The translations under genes were made by a program, and so were the position numbers. DNA of 64,000 nucleotides from Crateriforma spongiae. Its GTDB lineage: Bacteria > Planctomycetota > Planctomycetia > Pirellulales > Pirellulaceae. The notes beneath the pieces were generated by a model that had not been told where the DNA came from, ran no database searches, and worked only from the letters and a program-made list of their open reading frames with translations. Positions 26,644-35,993 of this stretch are shown one piece after another (position 1 is the first letter of the stretch; each line of letters starts with the position of its first letter). The stretch is from the NCBI RefSeq assembly GCF_012290005.1, contig NZ_JAAXMS010000009.1, positions 62,001 to 126,000 on the forward strand, in the 5' to 3' direction.

Positions 26644-27855
26644 AGTGCAGGACTTTGAATCACCGACGGACGCTTTGCCGGCACCGGGCATCGTGATCAC
26701 CGTACTTTCGCACTGATCGGGATCGGTACCACCGTGCTGGTCGGCCAAAAGCCGTGCCGCTTCCATCGCCGTTGCGCACGCCAATTCATCCGTGCGGCCA
26801 TAGCGTGAGGTCACGATTTCGGTGTCGTCTGTGGCCGTACAAGTCGCCCGGCAAACGGACTGATCGCCACAACGCACGCGGTCGGAATTCTGTATCGCTT
26901 CGCATCGAACCGATGGGCGGATCGTTACGTTTCGACGCCCCAGGTCTTCCAAGGTTGCTTTCAAGTCTTTCGCTGCGGCGATCGCCTTGATGAATGCCAA
27001 TGCCGACAGCCCGTGTTGCCCCTGGACCTCTTCGTCATACACCGTCGTCCCGTCGGCGGATTCCGACGCGACACGCAAATAGCATCGGTTGATCATTGAA
27101 AACTGAATATCACGGCGGAAGGTCCCCGCCGCGATGCCGCCGTGGGCTTCGGCAAGCGTTTTGAAACGCGTCAGTGCATCGGCGGCGTTTCGACGCGTCA
27201 CTTTGAAGGGAAGCTGCGTGTCGACACCAATTGCGGACAACGCGTAATCCATCGACAGTACCGGATCGACCGCGACATGCTTGATCCCATCAACATCAAA
27301 GGACCAGCGAAGCTGTAGCGGCTTCGGCTTGTCCTTGGATTCTTCGTCTTCGGTACAGTCCACGTCGGTGCATGGGGAGGTTCCATCGGTGCAACAGGTC
27401 AACACCGCGGTGCCTTCATAGCAATCACACTGGATGTTCTGGCAAGACGCCAACGCGGCCGTCTCGCAATCATCGCAGTCATCGCCCGTCGCAACGGTGT
27501 AATAGTCTTCACAGACGTACCAATCACCTTCGATTTCGACTTGGCAAACGTAAGTCATCCAACACGTCACCGAATCGGATTCGATCAGTTCGATTTGCGG
27601 CGCATACGTTTCCAAGTCGGGCAGGGCATCGCGGAACTGTTGCAACAAGGCATCGGCAAGCGAGGGGACAAGATCCTGTAGGATCTTCTGCAGGGACGCT
27701 TCCACTTTGGTCGCGGCGGGTTGCGAATCGGCGGTTTTCGCATCAGCCGGTTCGTTCGCCTCATCGGCAACGGCTGAATGCAAAACGATGCCGAGCCAAA
27801 GACAAGCAAACAAGATCGTGCGTGCCGCAAATGCGGTGAATCTTTTCGGGTTCAT
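26632..27855 (-). CDS. Secreted cysteine-rich protein of unknown function
   Basis: The open frame extends to 27960, but the ATG at 27853-27855 gives a standard signal peptide (R-T-I-L-F-A-C-L-W-L-G-I-V-L, cleavage near A-V-A-D). I use that start, for 407 residues; Met at 27876 is an alternative. After the signal peptide I count 21 cysteines. Twelve lie within about 70 residues (95-170), with C-D-D-C, Q-C-D-C and T-C-C patterns. The rest lie in the C-terminal half, ending in C-T-D-C-Q. An exported protein with so many cysteines is probably disulfide-bonded or metal-binding. No known family is recognised. The thioredoxin-fold protein encoded near 16 kb could act on such substrates, but nothing links them directly. 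Confidence 0.75.
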   Translation of the reverse strand: MNPKRFTAFAARTILFACLWLGIVLHSAVADEANEPADAKTADSQPAATKVEASLQKILQDLVPSLADALLQQFRDALPDLETYAPQIELIESDSVTCWMTYVCQVEIEGDWYVCEDYYTVATGDDCDDCETAALASCQNIQCDCYEGTAVLTCCTDGTSPCTDVDCTEDEESKDKPKPLQLRWSFDVDGIKHVAVDPVLSMDYALSAIGVDTQLPFKVTRRNAADALTRFKTLAEAHGGIAAGTFRRDIQFSMINRCYLRVASESADGTTVYDEEVQGQHGLSALAFIKAIAAAKDLKATLEDLGRRNVTIRPSVRCEAIQNSDRVRCGDQSVCRATCTATDDTEIVTSRYGRTDELACATAMEAARLLADQHGGTDPDQCESTVITMPGAGKASVGDSKSCTDCQ

Positions 27856-28356
27856 CGGGTGACTTCTACGACTCATTTCGTGGTGCATGGACAAGACAAG
27901 CCCCACGTCCGAGTGCGGGGATGCGGCAAACCGCCGCTGCACGGAGTGTAAGCGGACCACCCAGCGGCGGTCAAAATTTACGGCCTGCTCAAAGTGTGCG
28001 GGCGATCGTCCGGATGGCTCAGGTGCGGCGGCTTGTCGCTGAAGCGGACGACGTCAAGCACCGTGGCACCGGCGGGCGAAGCAATGGGTGCGGAAAACAC
28101 GTGATTTGTGAAGAAGTCGCCAAGCTAGCAAGGCGGGGAGACAAAACAATTGCAAAACCGTTGCGCGGCGTCGGTCCTGTGAAGGGTCCCGCATTCATAG
28201 ACTTGTGATATCACCGTGATCGGGAACCGGCCTGGCGGACATCGGACGCTTGCCACCTGGAACCCCATCCGCGGCGGTCGGCCGGCGTTGCGTGTCTTCC
28301 TGCAGCGACGCTCGAGGAAGCTGGCCCAGTTTTCACCACAGCTAGGAGCGCATGTC
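27856..28356. other. Divergent intergenic region
   Basis: This holds the 5' regions of the Cys-rich gene (minus) and the nitronate-monooxygenase-like gene (plus). An inverted repeat CCGCCGCTG (27931-27939) / CAGCGGCGG (27962-27970) could form a 9-bp stem with a 22-base loop. A 95-codon plus-strand frame (27921-28208) has no family features and is not called. Confidence 0.45.
28344..28348 (+). promoter_or_regulatory. Ribosome binding site deciding a GTG start
   Basis: AGGAG at 28344-28348 lies eight bases before the in-frame GTG at 28357. The frame is open for 47 more codons upstream (from GTG 28216), but that stretch has no family similarity. The protein core starts soon after 28357. Confidence 0.75.
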
Positions 28357-29823
28357 GTGTTTTCATCCGACGCCACTGCACAAGAACCCGTTTTGATCCA
28401 AGGTGGCATGGGTGCCGCCGTGTCCAATTGGCGGCTCGCCAAAGCGGTTGCCATGACCGGGCAATTGGGTGTCGTTTCGGGGACCGCGATGGACGTCGTA
28501 TTGTCACGACGGTTGCAATTGGGCGACCCCGGCGGACACATGCGTCGGGCTCTTGCGGATTTCCCTTTTCCCGAGATGGCCCGGCGAATCTTGGACAAGT
28601 TCTATGTGCCCGACGGCAAAGCGGCCGACCAGCCGTTTCGCGGCGCGATGGTGATCACCGACACGCCGACGACGTCACAGTTGGAATTGGTGGTGGTGGC
28701 AAACTTTGTCGAAGTCTGGCTGGCCAAAGAAGATCATGACGGCCCGATTGGCATCAACCTGTTGGAAAAGATTCAAACCCCAACCCTGGCATCACTGTAC
28801 GGTGCCATGCTGGCCGGGGTTGATTACGTGCTGATGGGTGCTGGGATCCCGAAATTCATTCCCGGTGCACTGGATCGTTTGTCACGGGGCGAAGCGGCCG
28901 AATTGCCGCTGCATATTTTGGACACCGACCAACCGGTTTATTCGCGTTTCGATCCCGTCGCCTTCGGTGCCGGTGAAATCACTTGGCTGAACCGCCCCAA
29001 ATTCTTGGCCATCGTCGCATCGGCAACGTTGGCATCGATGCTGGCCAAAAAATCAACGGGCAAGGTTGATGGCTTTATCATCGAAGGCCCAACCGCCGGC
29101 GGGCACAACGCACCGCCGCGTGGCCGTACGGAGTTGAATGATCGCGGCGAACCGGTTTATGGACGTCGCGACGTGGTGAAACTGGCGGAGATTGCAAAGA
29201 TTGGATTGCCGTTCTGGTTGGCGGGATCTTACGGTTCAGCGGATGCGATCGAACAAGCCATTGCCGAAGGCGCAACCGGCGTCCAGGTAGGCACTCCATT
29301 CGCGTTCTGCCAAGAATCGGGACTGAGCGACGGAATCAAATCCGAAGTCATCCAGCGTGCTCGTGCAGGCAAGCTGGACGTTCATACTGACCCGCTTGCT
29401 TCGCCGACCGGTTTCCCGTTCAAAGTGTTGCAACTGAACGACACGATGTCCGAGTTGCCAATCTACGAAGAACGTAAACGCATTTGCGACCTTGGATTCC
29501 TGCGGCAAGGTTACCTGCGTGAAGACGGCAAAACCGGCTGGCGTTGTCCGGCCGAACCCGTTGATGACTACGTCCGCAAAGGCGGCAAGGTGGAAGACAC
29601 CGTCGGCCGAAAGTGCGTCTGCAATGGCTTGCTGGCCGACATCGGATTGGCACAAACTCGCAAGTCGGGCGAAACCGAATTGCCGTTGGTGACCTGCGGC
29701 AACGACGTGGTCAACATCGGCCGTTTCCTGCCAAGCGACGACGCCATCGCCTACAGTGCTGCGGATGTCGTCGAGACGCTGTTGACAAAAATGCCGTCGG
29801 CGGAAGTCGCCACGACGGTCTAG
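28357..29823 (+). CDS. Nitronate monooxygenase / PfaD-like FMN enzyme
   Basis: The protein is 488 residues from the GTG at 28357. The TIM-barrel FMN signature V-L-I-Q-G-G-M-G opens the protein. The phosphate-binding loop is in I-I-E-G-P-T-A-G-G-H, and the final barrel strand reads G-A-T-G-V-Q-V-G-T-P-F. This is the 2-nitropropane dioxygenase fold. The extra length and the C-terminal extension (Cys-containing R-C-P and K-C-V-C-N-G segments) resemble PfaD-like trans enoyl reductases of polyunsaturated fatty acid/polyketide synthases. No PKS gene lies nearby, so the substrate is unknown. The four or five cysteines in the last 130 residues are unusual for plain nitronate monooxygenases. Confidence 0.85.
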   Translation: MFSSDATAQEPVLIQGGMGAAVSNWRLAKAVAMTGQLGVVSGTAMDVVLSRRLQLGDPGGHMRRALADFPFPEMARRILDKFYVPDGKAADQPFRGAMVITDTPTTSQLELVVVANFVEVWLAKEDHDGPIGINLLEKIQTPTLASLYGAMLAGVDYVLMGAGIPKFIPGALDRLSRGEAAELPLHILDTDQPVYSRFDPVAFGAGEITWLNRPKFLAIVASATLASMLAKKSTGKVDGFIIEGPTAGGHNAPPRGRTELNDRGEPVYGRRDVVKLAEIAKIGLPFWLAGSYGSADAIEQAIAEGATGVQVGTPFAFCQESGLSDGIKSEVIQRARAGKLDVHTDPLASPTGFPFKVLQLNDTMSELPIYEERKRICDLGFLRQGYLREDGKTGWRCPAEPVDDYVRKGGKVEDTVGRKCVCNGLLADIGLAQTRKSGETELPLVTCGNDVVNIGRFLPSDDAIAYSAADVVETLLTKMPSAEVATTV

Positions 29824-29869
29824 CCGTCGTGGTTTCGGTTCGTCCGTGCCGATTTGGAATCGGGGCAGG

Positions 29870-30079
29870 TCACTGATCCAGATTGAAGCCAATCTTGATT
29901 GTCACTTGCCATTCGGACACTTTGCCTTCTTCGATCAACCCGCGGGTTTCGGTCAGTTCAAACCAACTGAGTCCGCGGACGGTACGTGACGCGTGCGTGA
30001 TGGCGGTCTCGACCGCTTCTTCGATCGAAACCGGGGATGTTCCGGTGACTTCGATCTTCTTGTAGGTGTGGTGTGACAT
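29870..30079 (-). CDS. Dodecin flavin-binding protein
   Basis: This 69-residue protein matches dodecin over its full length. It has Y-K-K-I-E-V-T-G-T-S, then S-I-E-E-A-V-E-T-A-I, then the flavin-stacking tryptophan (Trp39) in R-G-L-S-W-F-E-L-T-E. Dodecins form hollow dodecamers that store and buffer flavin in the cytoplasm. The gene has a strong Shine-Dalgarno: read on the minus strand, GAGGGGAG lies about five bases before the ATG. It converges on the FMN-enzyme gene with about 46 bases between stops. The flavin theme shared by the two genes may be coincidence. Confidence 0.95.
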   Translation of the reverse strand: MSHHTYKKIEVTGTSPVSIEEAVETAITHASRTVRGLSWFELTETRGLIEEGKVSEWQVTIKIGFNLDQ

Positions 30080-30391
30080 AACACTCCCCTCAGGATGTTC
30101 AGGAAAAACGGCATACGGAAACGCGCCGCGGCGTCCCCTCTTTGTACCCTCGACGCCGCTGGCCCGGGACGCCGGCCTGTTCGCTGACCGACCAACGCGA
30201 CGTTTCGTAGCAGGGGTTGGGGCATGACAACGGCGACATCAAGTATGATGGCGGTCCGGCGGTGCCGGGTCGTGCGTTTTTGGCCGGCGGCACACGCAAA
30301 AGCAACCTTCGTGTTTCGCCGCCCCAAGCCGCGCCAGCTTCGTTCCGCGATACACCATGCCTTCGCTTTCCTTATGGGTACCCAGTTCACC
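30080..30391. other. Divergent intergenic region, dodecin / DUF1080
   Basis: No gene, repeat or clear hairpin stands out. The DUF1080 frame is open through part of it, but the signal peptide argues for a start at 30392. Promoters for both genes are expected here. Confidence 0.4.
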
Positions 30392-31174
30392 ATGTTTCGC
30401 TGCTTCGCTGTTCTGACTTTCGTCCTCTGCGGCAACATCATCGTTTTTGCCGACCAGCCCGAGCCTGGAAAATGGACCTCGCTGTTCAACGGCAAAGACC
30501 TGACCGGCTGGACCCCCAAGATTCGCTATCAAGAAACAGGCGTCGATCCCTACAACACCTTTCGCGTCGAGGACGGTTTGCTGAAGGTGCGATACGACCA
30601 ATACGACGAATTCAATCAAACCTTTGGACACCTGTTCTACAAAGACGACTTTTCCAACTATCGATTCCGAGTCGAATACCGCTTTGTCGGCGAACAATGC
30701 AAAGGCGGACCGGGATGGGCGCTCCGCAACAGCGGCGTGATGATCCACGGTGAACGCCCCGAACAGATGACCAAGGACCAGGATTTCCCAACATCGATCG
30801 AAGTCCAATTGCTGGGCGGTGATGGCACCCACGACCGAACAACGTCCAACTTGTGCACGCCGGGAACCAACGTGTTCTATCAAAACAAGTTGTTCTTGCC
30901 GCACTGCACCAAGTCATCATCAAAGACCTACCACGGTGAACAGTGGGTGACCGCGGAGATCGAAGTCCGTGGCAACAAAGTCGTGAAGCATATCTTGGAC
31001 GGCGATGTCGTTTTGGAATATCAACAACCGCAGTTGGATCCGCGCGACGCCCACGCGAAAGAACTGAGCGAAAAAGCCGGCGGGCTGATGCTGAGCGGTG
31101 GTTCGATTTCATTGCAATCCGAAAGCCATCCAATCGATTTCCGCCGTGTCGAAATCATGGTCCTGGAAGACTAA
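30392..31174 (+). CDS. Secreted DUF1080 (3-keto-disaccharide hydrolase-like) protein
   Basis: The protein is 260 residues from the ATG at 30392, where a signal peptide begins (F-A-V-L-T-F-V-L-C-G-N-I-I-V-F-A-D). The ATG at 30374 is an alternative. The DUF1080 fold is a concanavalin-like beta sandwich. It shows the opening W-T-S-L-F-N-G-K-D-L-T-G-W, then F-R-V-E-Y-R-F and G-W-A-L-R-N-S-G-V-M-I-H. It closes with a G-S-I-S-L-Q-S-E-S-H-P-I-D-F-R segment. The family is greatly expanded in planctomycetes. Some members hydrolyse 3-keto-glycosides, so carbohydrate breakdown outside the cytoplasm is likely but unproven. The aldo/keto reductase gene follows by about 140 bases. Confidence 0.92.
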   Translation: MFRCFAVLTFVLCGNIIVFADQPEPGKWTSLFNGKDLTGWTPKIRYQETGVDPYNTFRVEDGLLKVRYDQYDEFNQTFGHLFYKDDFSNYRFRVEYRFVGEQCKGGPGWALRNSGVMIHGERPEQMTKDQDFPTSIEVQLLGGDGTHDRTTSNLCTPGTNVFYQNKLFLPHCTKSSSKTYHGEQWVTAEIEVRGNKVVKHILDGDVVLEYQQPQLDPRDAHAKELSEKAGGLMLSGGSISLQSESHPIDFRRVEIMVLED

Positions 31175-31313
31175 ATTCTGCGGGTTCCCTGAACGATTCC
31201 TCCAAAACCATCCGTGGTGACCGCATGCGATGCGGTTCGTCGTCACGACCTTGGCGGGTTGAATCGGTCGTCTGGTCCTTCCATTTCACGCACGACGCAC
31301 CATTGCTTTGAAC

Positions 31314-32312
31314 ATGAATCATTCTGACGCTTCTTCAACGGACCTTGTCCTGGCCGATGGCAGCAAGTTGCCAAAGGTTGGTTTGGGATTTTGGAAGATT
31401 CCCGGCGACCAATGCGATCAAGTCGTCTCGACCGCAATCGATTTGGGTTATCGCCATTTCGATTGTGCTTGCGATTACGGAAACGAAGCGGAGATCGGTG
31501 CGGCGATGTCCAAACAGTTTTCCAGCGGATCGATCAATCGTGACGAACTGTGGGTGACCAGCAAGCTGTGGAATACGTATCACCGCCGGGAACACGTTCG
31601 TTTGGCGGTGGAGAAAACGCTGCGGGATCTGCAGCTGGATTATTTGGACCTGTACCACATCCACTTTCCGATCTCGCTGGAATTTGTTCCCTTCGAAGAC
31701 CGATATCCGCCCGCTTGGTTCTTCGATCCTGATGCGGAATCACCGGCAATGAAGCCGGTCCAAGTTCCGATCCGCGAAACATGGGCCGCGATGGAAGAAC
31801 TGGTCGACGCAGGCTTGGTCCGACACATCGGGATTTGCAATTTCGGCGTCTCGCTGATCCGCGATCTGATTAGCGATTGCCGCATCCGGCCCTCGGTGCT
31901 GCAGGTGGAACTTCACCCCTACCTGACGCAAAACCATCTAGTGCGATACGCGGAAAGCGAAAACATCGCCGTGACGGCGTTTTCACCGCTGGGTGCAAAG
32001 AGTTATCAACCGCTGGGAATGGCCGAGGCATCCGATTCCGTTTTGGACCATTCGGTTGTGCAACGTATCGCGGAAGAAACCGGTCGATCCACCGCTCAAG
32101 TCGTCTTGCGGTGGGGCGTGCAACGAGGCACGGCGGTGATTCCCAAAAGCCAGCAGGCGGCGCACCTGGCGGACAACCTGAATCTGTTCGATTTTGAATT
32201 GACCGAATCACAAATGGAATCGATCAGCGGCCTGGATCAACACCGCCGGTTCAACGACCCGGCCGTCTTTTGTGAAGCCGCGTTCAATACGTACTATCCG
32301 ATATTCGATTGA
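31314..32312 (+). CDS. Aldo/keto reductase
   Basis: This 332-residue soluble NAD(P)H-dependent reductase has a (beta/alpha)8 fold. The catalytic tetrad is complete: Asp50 and Tyr55 in F-D-C-A-C-D-Y, Lys84 in T-S-K-L-W-N, and His117 in L-Y-H-I-H-F-P. The cofactor region is I-P-K-S near the C-terminus. The ATG at 31314 is chosen over a TTG two codons upstream. It lies downstream of the secreted DUF1080 gene on the same strand. A role in sugar-derived carbonyl metabolism is plausible from this context. The natural substrate cannot be read from the sequence. Confidence 0.95.
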   Translation: MNHSDASSTDLVLADGSKLPKVGLGFWKIPGDQCDQVVSTAIDLGYRHFDCACDYGNEAEIGAAMSKQFSSGSINRDELWVTSKLWNTYHRREHVRLAVEKTLRDLQLDYLDLYHIHFPISLEFVPFEDRYPPAWFFDPDAESPAMKPVQVPIRETWAAMEELVDAGLVRHIGICNFGVSLIRDLISDCRIRPSVLQVELHPYLTQNHLVRYAESENIAVTAFSPLGAKSYQPLGMAEASDSVLDHSVVQRIAEETGRSTAQVVLRWGVQRGTAVIPKSQQAAHLADNLNLFDFELTESQMESISGLDQHRRFNDPAVFCEAAFNTYYPIFD

Positions 32313-32375
32313 TCTCTCTGGATCCGATCGGAACGGACAAACGGCCGCGGTGTTTTCGGAGCGATGCGTTGATGT

Positions 32376-35015
32376 CTACTTGCGGGATGCCAAAAACGCG
32401 ATCAAGTCACGAAACTCTTTGGCCGTCAGATTCTGCTCCAACCCGGACGGCATCACCGATCGGCGTGACGCCTGGTAGTCTTCGACGTCTTCGCCCTCGA
32501 TGCGTCGCATCACGCCTTCGGTCGACATGATCTCGATCGCGCCACCGGCTTTCTGGTCGATCTGCAACCCCGTCACCACCTGACCGTCGGCGGTTAAGAT
32601 CGTCCAGGCTTGATACTGCGGTGCAAAGTCCGCCGACGGATCCAACACGGACCGGATCAATTGTGCCCGGTCGACTGACAAAGCAATACGGCTAAGGTCC
32701 GGACCCAGCGTATCGTCACGTCCGGAAAGTGAATGACATTTCGCGCACGTCGCGTGGTTACTAAGAAAAACTCGACGCCCTGCCGCAGGATCGCCTCCCG
32801 ACGCTGCGTTTTGCAACCAGCCATCAAGATCATTCGGTCGATCGCCGGCGGGCCGGCCCAAAGCCATCGCGAAGTGACGCGTGATGGCATCGGGTGACAC
32901 CAATGTGGATTCCAAACGACGTTCCGCGGCAGCTCGCACGATCGGATCGGCAATGAAGCCCCGCAGCGTTCGCGCCGCTTCCTCGGCCACACTGGGCTGT
33001 GCGTCATCAAGCAACGACAGCAATGGCTTTGGTTCCACCGCCGGATCGCTTGCCAGCATCAACAGTGCTTCGCATCGCAGTTCAGACGACCGTGATGAAT
33101 CCATCGCAATGGTCATCAAACACTCGCGTGACCTTCGGTCGGTCATCTTGCCCAGAACACCGATGGCGGCCATGGCGGCGGAGTGATCGGTCGAATGGGC
33201 CGTCTGGATCAATCGCTCGGCCGTCGAATCAGTCAACGGCGGTTGCAGTCGCCTGATTGCAATCGCGCGGACGGCCGGCTGGATGCTGGAATCCCAGGCG
33301 ATTCGGCGGATCAAGGTTCCCACATCCTTTCTGGGCAGCTGTTTGGCTTTGACAACGCGCCGGTCGAAGGCTTCGGAGAATTCAGACGTCAAGATTTCCG
33401 TGGTCGCCAAAAAGGTTTCCAACAGGACAGGCGTCGTATTGGCGGGACGGATGGAGTCTTCGATTCGGTCTTGAAGATCCACCAAACGATCTTCGCCGGC
33501 CCAAATCAGTGCGGCACGACGGATGATCGGGCTGGCATCGGTCAAAAAGCCATCGGCGACCCGCATCGCTTGGTCGGGTGAAAGCGTCGCTCGACGTGAT
33601 GCCAACAACGACGCCAGACGAAGCTTCGGGTCCGATGACACGGCCAGCTTTTGCCGCAACGCTGAATTCTCCGGTGCAGCAAGCTGCATTACACCAAGGT
33701 GATTTTGGAAGGGGTCTGCGGCACTGAGTGCATCGATGATTCCTTGGTTTGATTCCGCAATCGTTTCTGCTGCTTGACGAAAACGATCACCGGCATCGTT
33801 CGATGATCTTGAGCCAAACATCGGGCGTGGCAACATCGCATCGGTCCTGGTTCGGGTCGATGACAGTCGCCAGATGCGGCCGCGTCCGTGATTGGGATAA
33901 TCCACCTGGACCCAATCCGTGAAAAAGACATCGCCACCGGGTCCGACATCAAACGCCACCGGACGGAAATCCGCGTTGCCCTGAATCAATCGTTCGACGT
34001 CAGCAGTGATGGAGATTCCCTTTGGCCGCAATCGATGCCATTCGATTGTGTTTTCTGTCCAGACGCTGACTAGCAAACTGTCGCGATACTTCGTCGGAAA
34101 ATTCGTCCGCGACAAATCCAACAAATCACACGGTGCTTCGCCGGTGCCACTGATGTAGGGCAGGGTCCCCGGCGGATCGCTCAGCGGATCACCGTCCCAG
34201 CCTTGATACGGATGGGTCCCGCTGCCGCCGTGAAGCGAACGGTATCCGTAATCACCACCCCGAACGACATGAATCAGTCGATTCGGTCCACGAGCATCAG
34301 GATCATTGTCGACACACAGCAGCCGCCCACCGCTGTCGAACTTGATTCCAAACGGATTCCAAAATCCGGTCGCGTATTCGATCAATCGCCCGCCATCGGC
34401 GTCAGAGCGCATGATGTTTCCGCCATCACCGTAGCCGCGAACTTCCGTGCCGTCGGAACCCACCACACGGTACGCTTGGCCACCCAGATTGCCTCGCGAA
34501 AGGAACAGGTTTCCGTCGGCATCGAACGTGATCCCCAGCAAAGCGTTGTGCGAATAGCGTCCTTTGGTTTTGACATCAATGATTCGCTGCAGCCCGTCAC
34601 TGCGGCCATCCTGATCACGATCGGGCAACCGATAGACCGACCTGGCACACACGGCATACAGATCTCCCACCGGCGAAAACGCGATCGTCAATCCTTGTAC
34701 CAAGCCATCGGCAAAGAGGGTGACCGATTCGTAATCGCCGTCGCCGTCTTCATCGGCGAAAACCTTGATGCGATCCGAATCGGGCCCCGGATAATCGGCC
34801 GCGGATTCGTGGGTATGCGATTCCAAGACGAACAAGCGGCCCGAGGCAGCAATCGCCAGACCGATCGGCGTCACGATGTCCGGGTCCGACGCGATCAACG
34901 TCAGCCGCAGATCCGGATCGGCCACCATGGGTAAGGTCGTGTTGTCGACGGCCGCTATGACGCCGGCAAACCACCCCCAAAACCAGCAAGCCCCGATTCC
35001 GCACAACCAACGCAT
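32376..35015 (-). CDS. PVC-type propeller / HEAT / cytochrome c protein
   Basis: The protein is about 879 residues from the ATG at 35013-35015, which opens a signal peptide ending A-A-V-D. Residues about 25-395 form a sorbosone/glucose-dehydrogenase-like beta propeller (G-L-A-I-A-A-S-G-R-L-F-V and N-P-F-G-I-K-F-D). Residues about 430-720 are HEAT-like helices. The C-terminal domain has a haem c site, Cys757-x-x-Cys-His761 (C-A-K-C-H), with a distal G-P-D-L-S-R. This architecture is characteristic of the PVC group. It is thought to be a periplasmic dehydrogenase that passes electrons to its haem, though substrates are unknown. No partner oxidoreductase is adjacent. Confidence 0.93.
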   Translation of the reverse strand: MRWLCGIGACWFWGWFAGVIAAVDNTTLPMVADPDLRLTLIASDPDIVTPIGLAIAASGRLFVLESHTHESAADYPGPDSDRIKVFADEDGDGDYESVTLFADGLVQGLTIAFSPVGDLYAVCARSVYRLPDRDQDGRSDGLQRIIDVKTKGRYSHNALLGITFDADGNLFLSRGNLGGQAYRVVGSDGTEVRGYGDGGNIMRSDADGGRLIEYATGFWNPFGIKFDSGGRLLCVDNDPDARGPNRLIHVVRGGDYGYRSLHGGSGTHPYQGWDGDPLSDPPGTLPYISGTGEAPCDLLDLSRTNFPTKYRDSLLVSVWTENTIEWHRLRPKGISITADVERLIQGNADFRPVAFDVGPGGDVFFTDWVQVDYPNHGRGRIWRLSSTRTRTDAMLPRPMFGSRSSNDAGDRFRQAAETIAESNQGIIDALSAADPFQNHLGVMQLAAPENSALRQKLAVSSDPKLRLASLLASRRATLSPDQAMRVADGFLTDASPIIRRAALIWAGEDRLVDLQDRIEDSIRPANTTPVLLETFLATTEILTSEFSEAFDRRVVKAKQLPRKDVGTLIRRIAWDSSIQPAVRAIAIRRLQPPLTDSTAERLIQTAHSTDHSAAMAAIGVLGKMTDRRSRECLMTIAMDSSRSSELRCEALLMLASDPAVEPKPLLSLLDDAQPSVAEEAARTLRGFIADPIVRAAAERRLESTLVSPDAITRHFAMALGRPAGDRPNDLDGWLQNAASGGDPAAGRRVFLSNHATCAKCHSLSGRDDTLGPDLSRIALSVDRAQLIRSVLDPSADFAPQYQAWTILTADGQVVTGLQIDQKAGGAIEIMSTEGVMRRIEGEDVEDYQASRRSVMPSGLEQNLTAKEFRDLIAFLASRK

Positions 35016-35147
35016 GATCCCACCTGCACCCGAAAAGGCTCGTCTGCAACGAATTCCCATTTATCGGCGACACAGGGTGTCGCCTGGGCTGCCAGAGATC
35101 TTATCGGATGTCACCGCGGTGCATCTGATTGCGCCCGGGCCGCGGGC

Positions 35148-35993
35148 TCAAGTCGAAAGTGGCGGATCAGGCATGTTCAGCGAACCTTGCAAGCGACCGG
35201 CCAAGTTGGTCGTGATGATCTTTTGCCAGATTTTGCGTGACAGCCCCGTGGTCAACTGTTCGACTTCGCTGGCGGCGGCCACCGCAACAGGGTCATCAAA
35301 TCGCGTGATGTACAGCGCCGCAATCTTCCCGACCAACGACAGCATTTCGGTGCAGTAATCCAGATAACGTTTCAACTGCAGCGGCGTCATTGTCGTCCGT
35401 GGCGAATGATCCGTGGCCAACCAATTGGGCATGGCCCGTTCGGGATCCTTGGTCAATTGGTGCATGTCCACCACGTGCGCCAAAGAACGCAATTCATGAA
35501 TCGCTGTCAGAGCACGCTGACGTTTGATGCGAGCTTCCAAGCTGATCAGAAAATAGATGGCGGCCGTGATGAAGATCATCGCACTGATGCCGGCATCAAA
35601 GGTTTGGATGATGTCGGTCAACCGCAGTTCGTCCGTATCGACGCCGAATAGCACGATACTTTCGACCACCGTGCCAATGATCAACGCGAACAAGACAAAG
35701 GCCAACAAGTATCCAGACCAGCGGATCGACGGGATCGGCCGGCCAATCAAATCCGACGTCTGCGATGCCGACTGGGCCACTTGCAGCAGTTCGCCACACA
35801 AGTTGGCCAAACCGGAATCGGGAAAGCGATCCTGGATCCGCTTTTCCAGTTTGGCGACGGTATCGACGATGCGATCGTCGCGCAGAATTCGATAATCGCG
35901 CTGCGAAGCGTCTCGTTTTTTCGCCGGCACCGTCGGCGGTGCCGGCGTTTGTTCGACAATCGTCACATCTTCGCTGGCGTCAGAATCGTTCAT
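35148..35993 (-). CDS. Membrane protein of unknown function, coupled to Wzz-like gene
   Basis: This 281-residue protein has two membrane helices at about 89-110 and 124-147. The soluble N-terminus begins with an acidic leader, and a long helical C-terminal part contains L-S-L-V-G-K-I-A-A-L-Y. The stop of the upstream Wzz-like gene and this gene's ATG share one base (TGATG at 35991-35995 on the minus strand), so translation is very likely coupled. I recognise no family. The tight coupling suggests it works with the Wzz-like protein in cell-surface polysaccharide export. That is inference from position only. Confidence 0.8.
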   Translation of the reverse strand: MNDSDASEDVTIVEQTPAPPTVPAKKRDASQRDYRILRDDRIVDTVAKLEKRIQDRFPDSGLANLCGELLQVAQSASQTSDLIGRPIPSIRWSGYLLAFVLFALIIGTVVESIVLFGVDTDELRLTDIIQTFDAGISAMIFITAAIYFLISLEARIKRQRALTAIHELRSLAHVVDMHQLTKDPERAMPNWLATDHSPRTTMTPLQLKRYLDYCTEMLSLVGKIAALYITRFDDPVAVAAASEVEQLTTGLSRKIWQKIITTNLAGRLQGSLNMPDPPLST

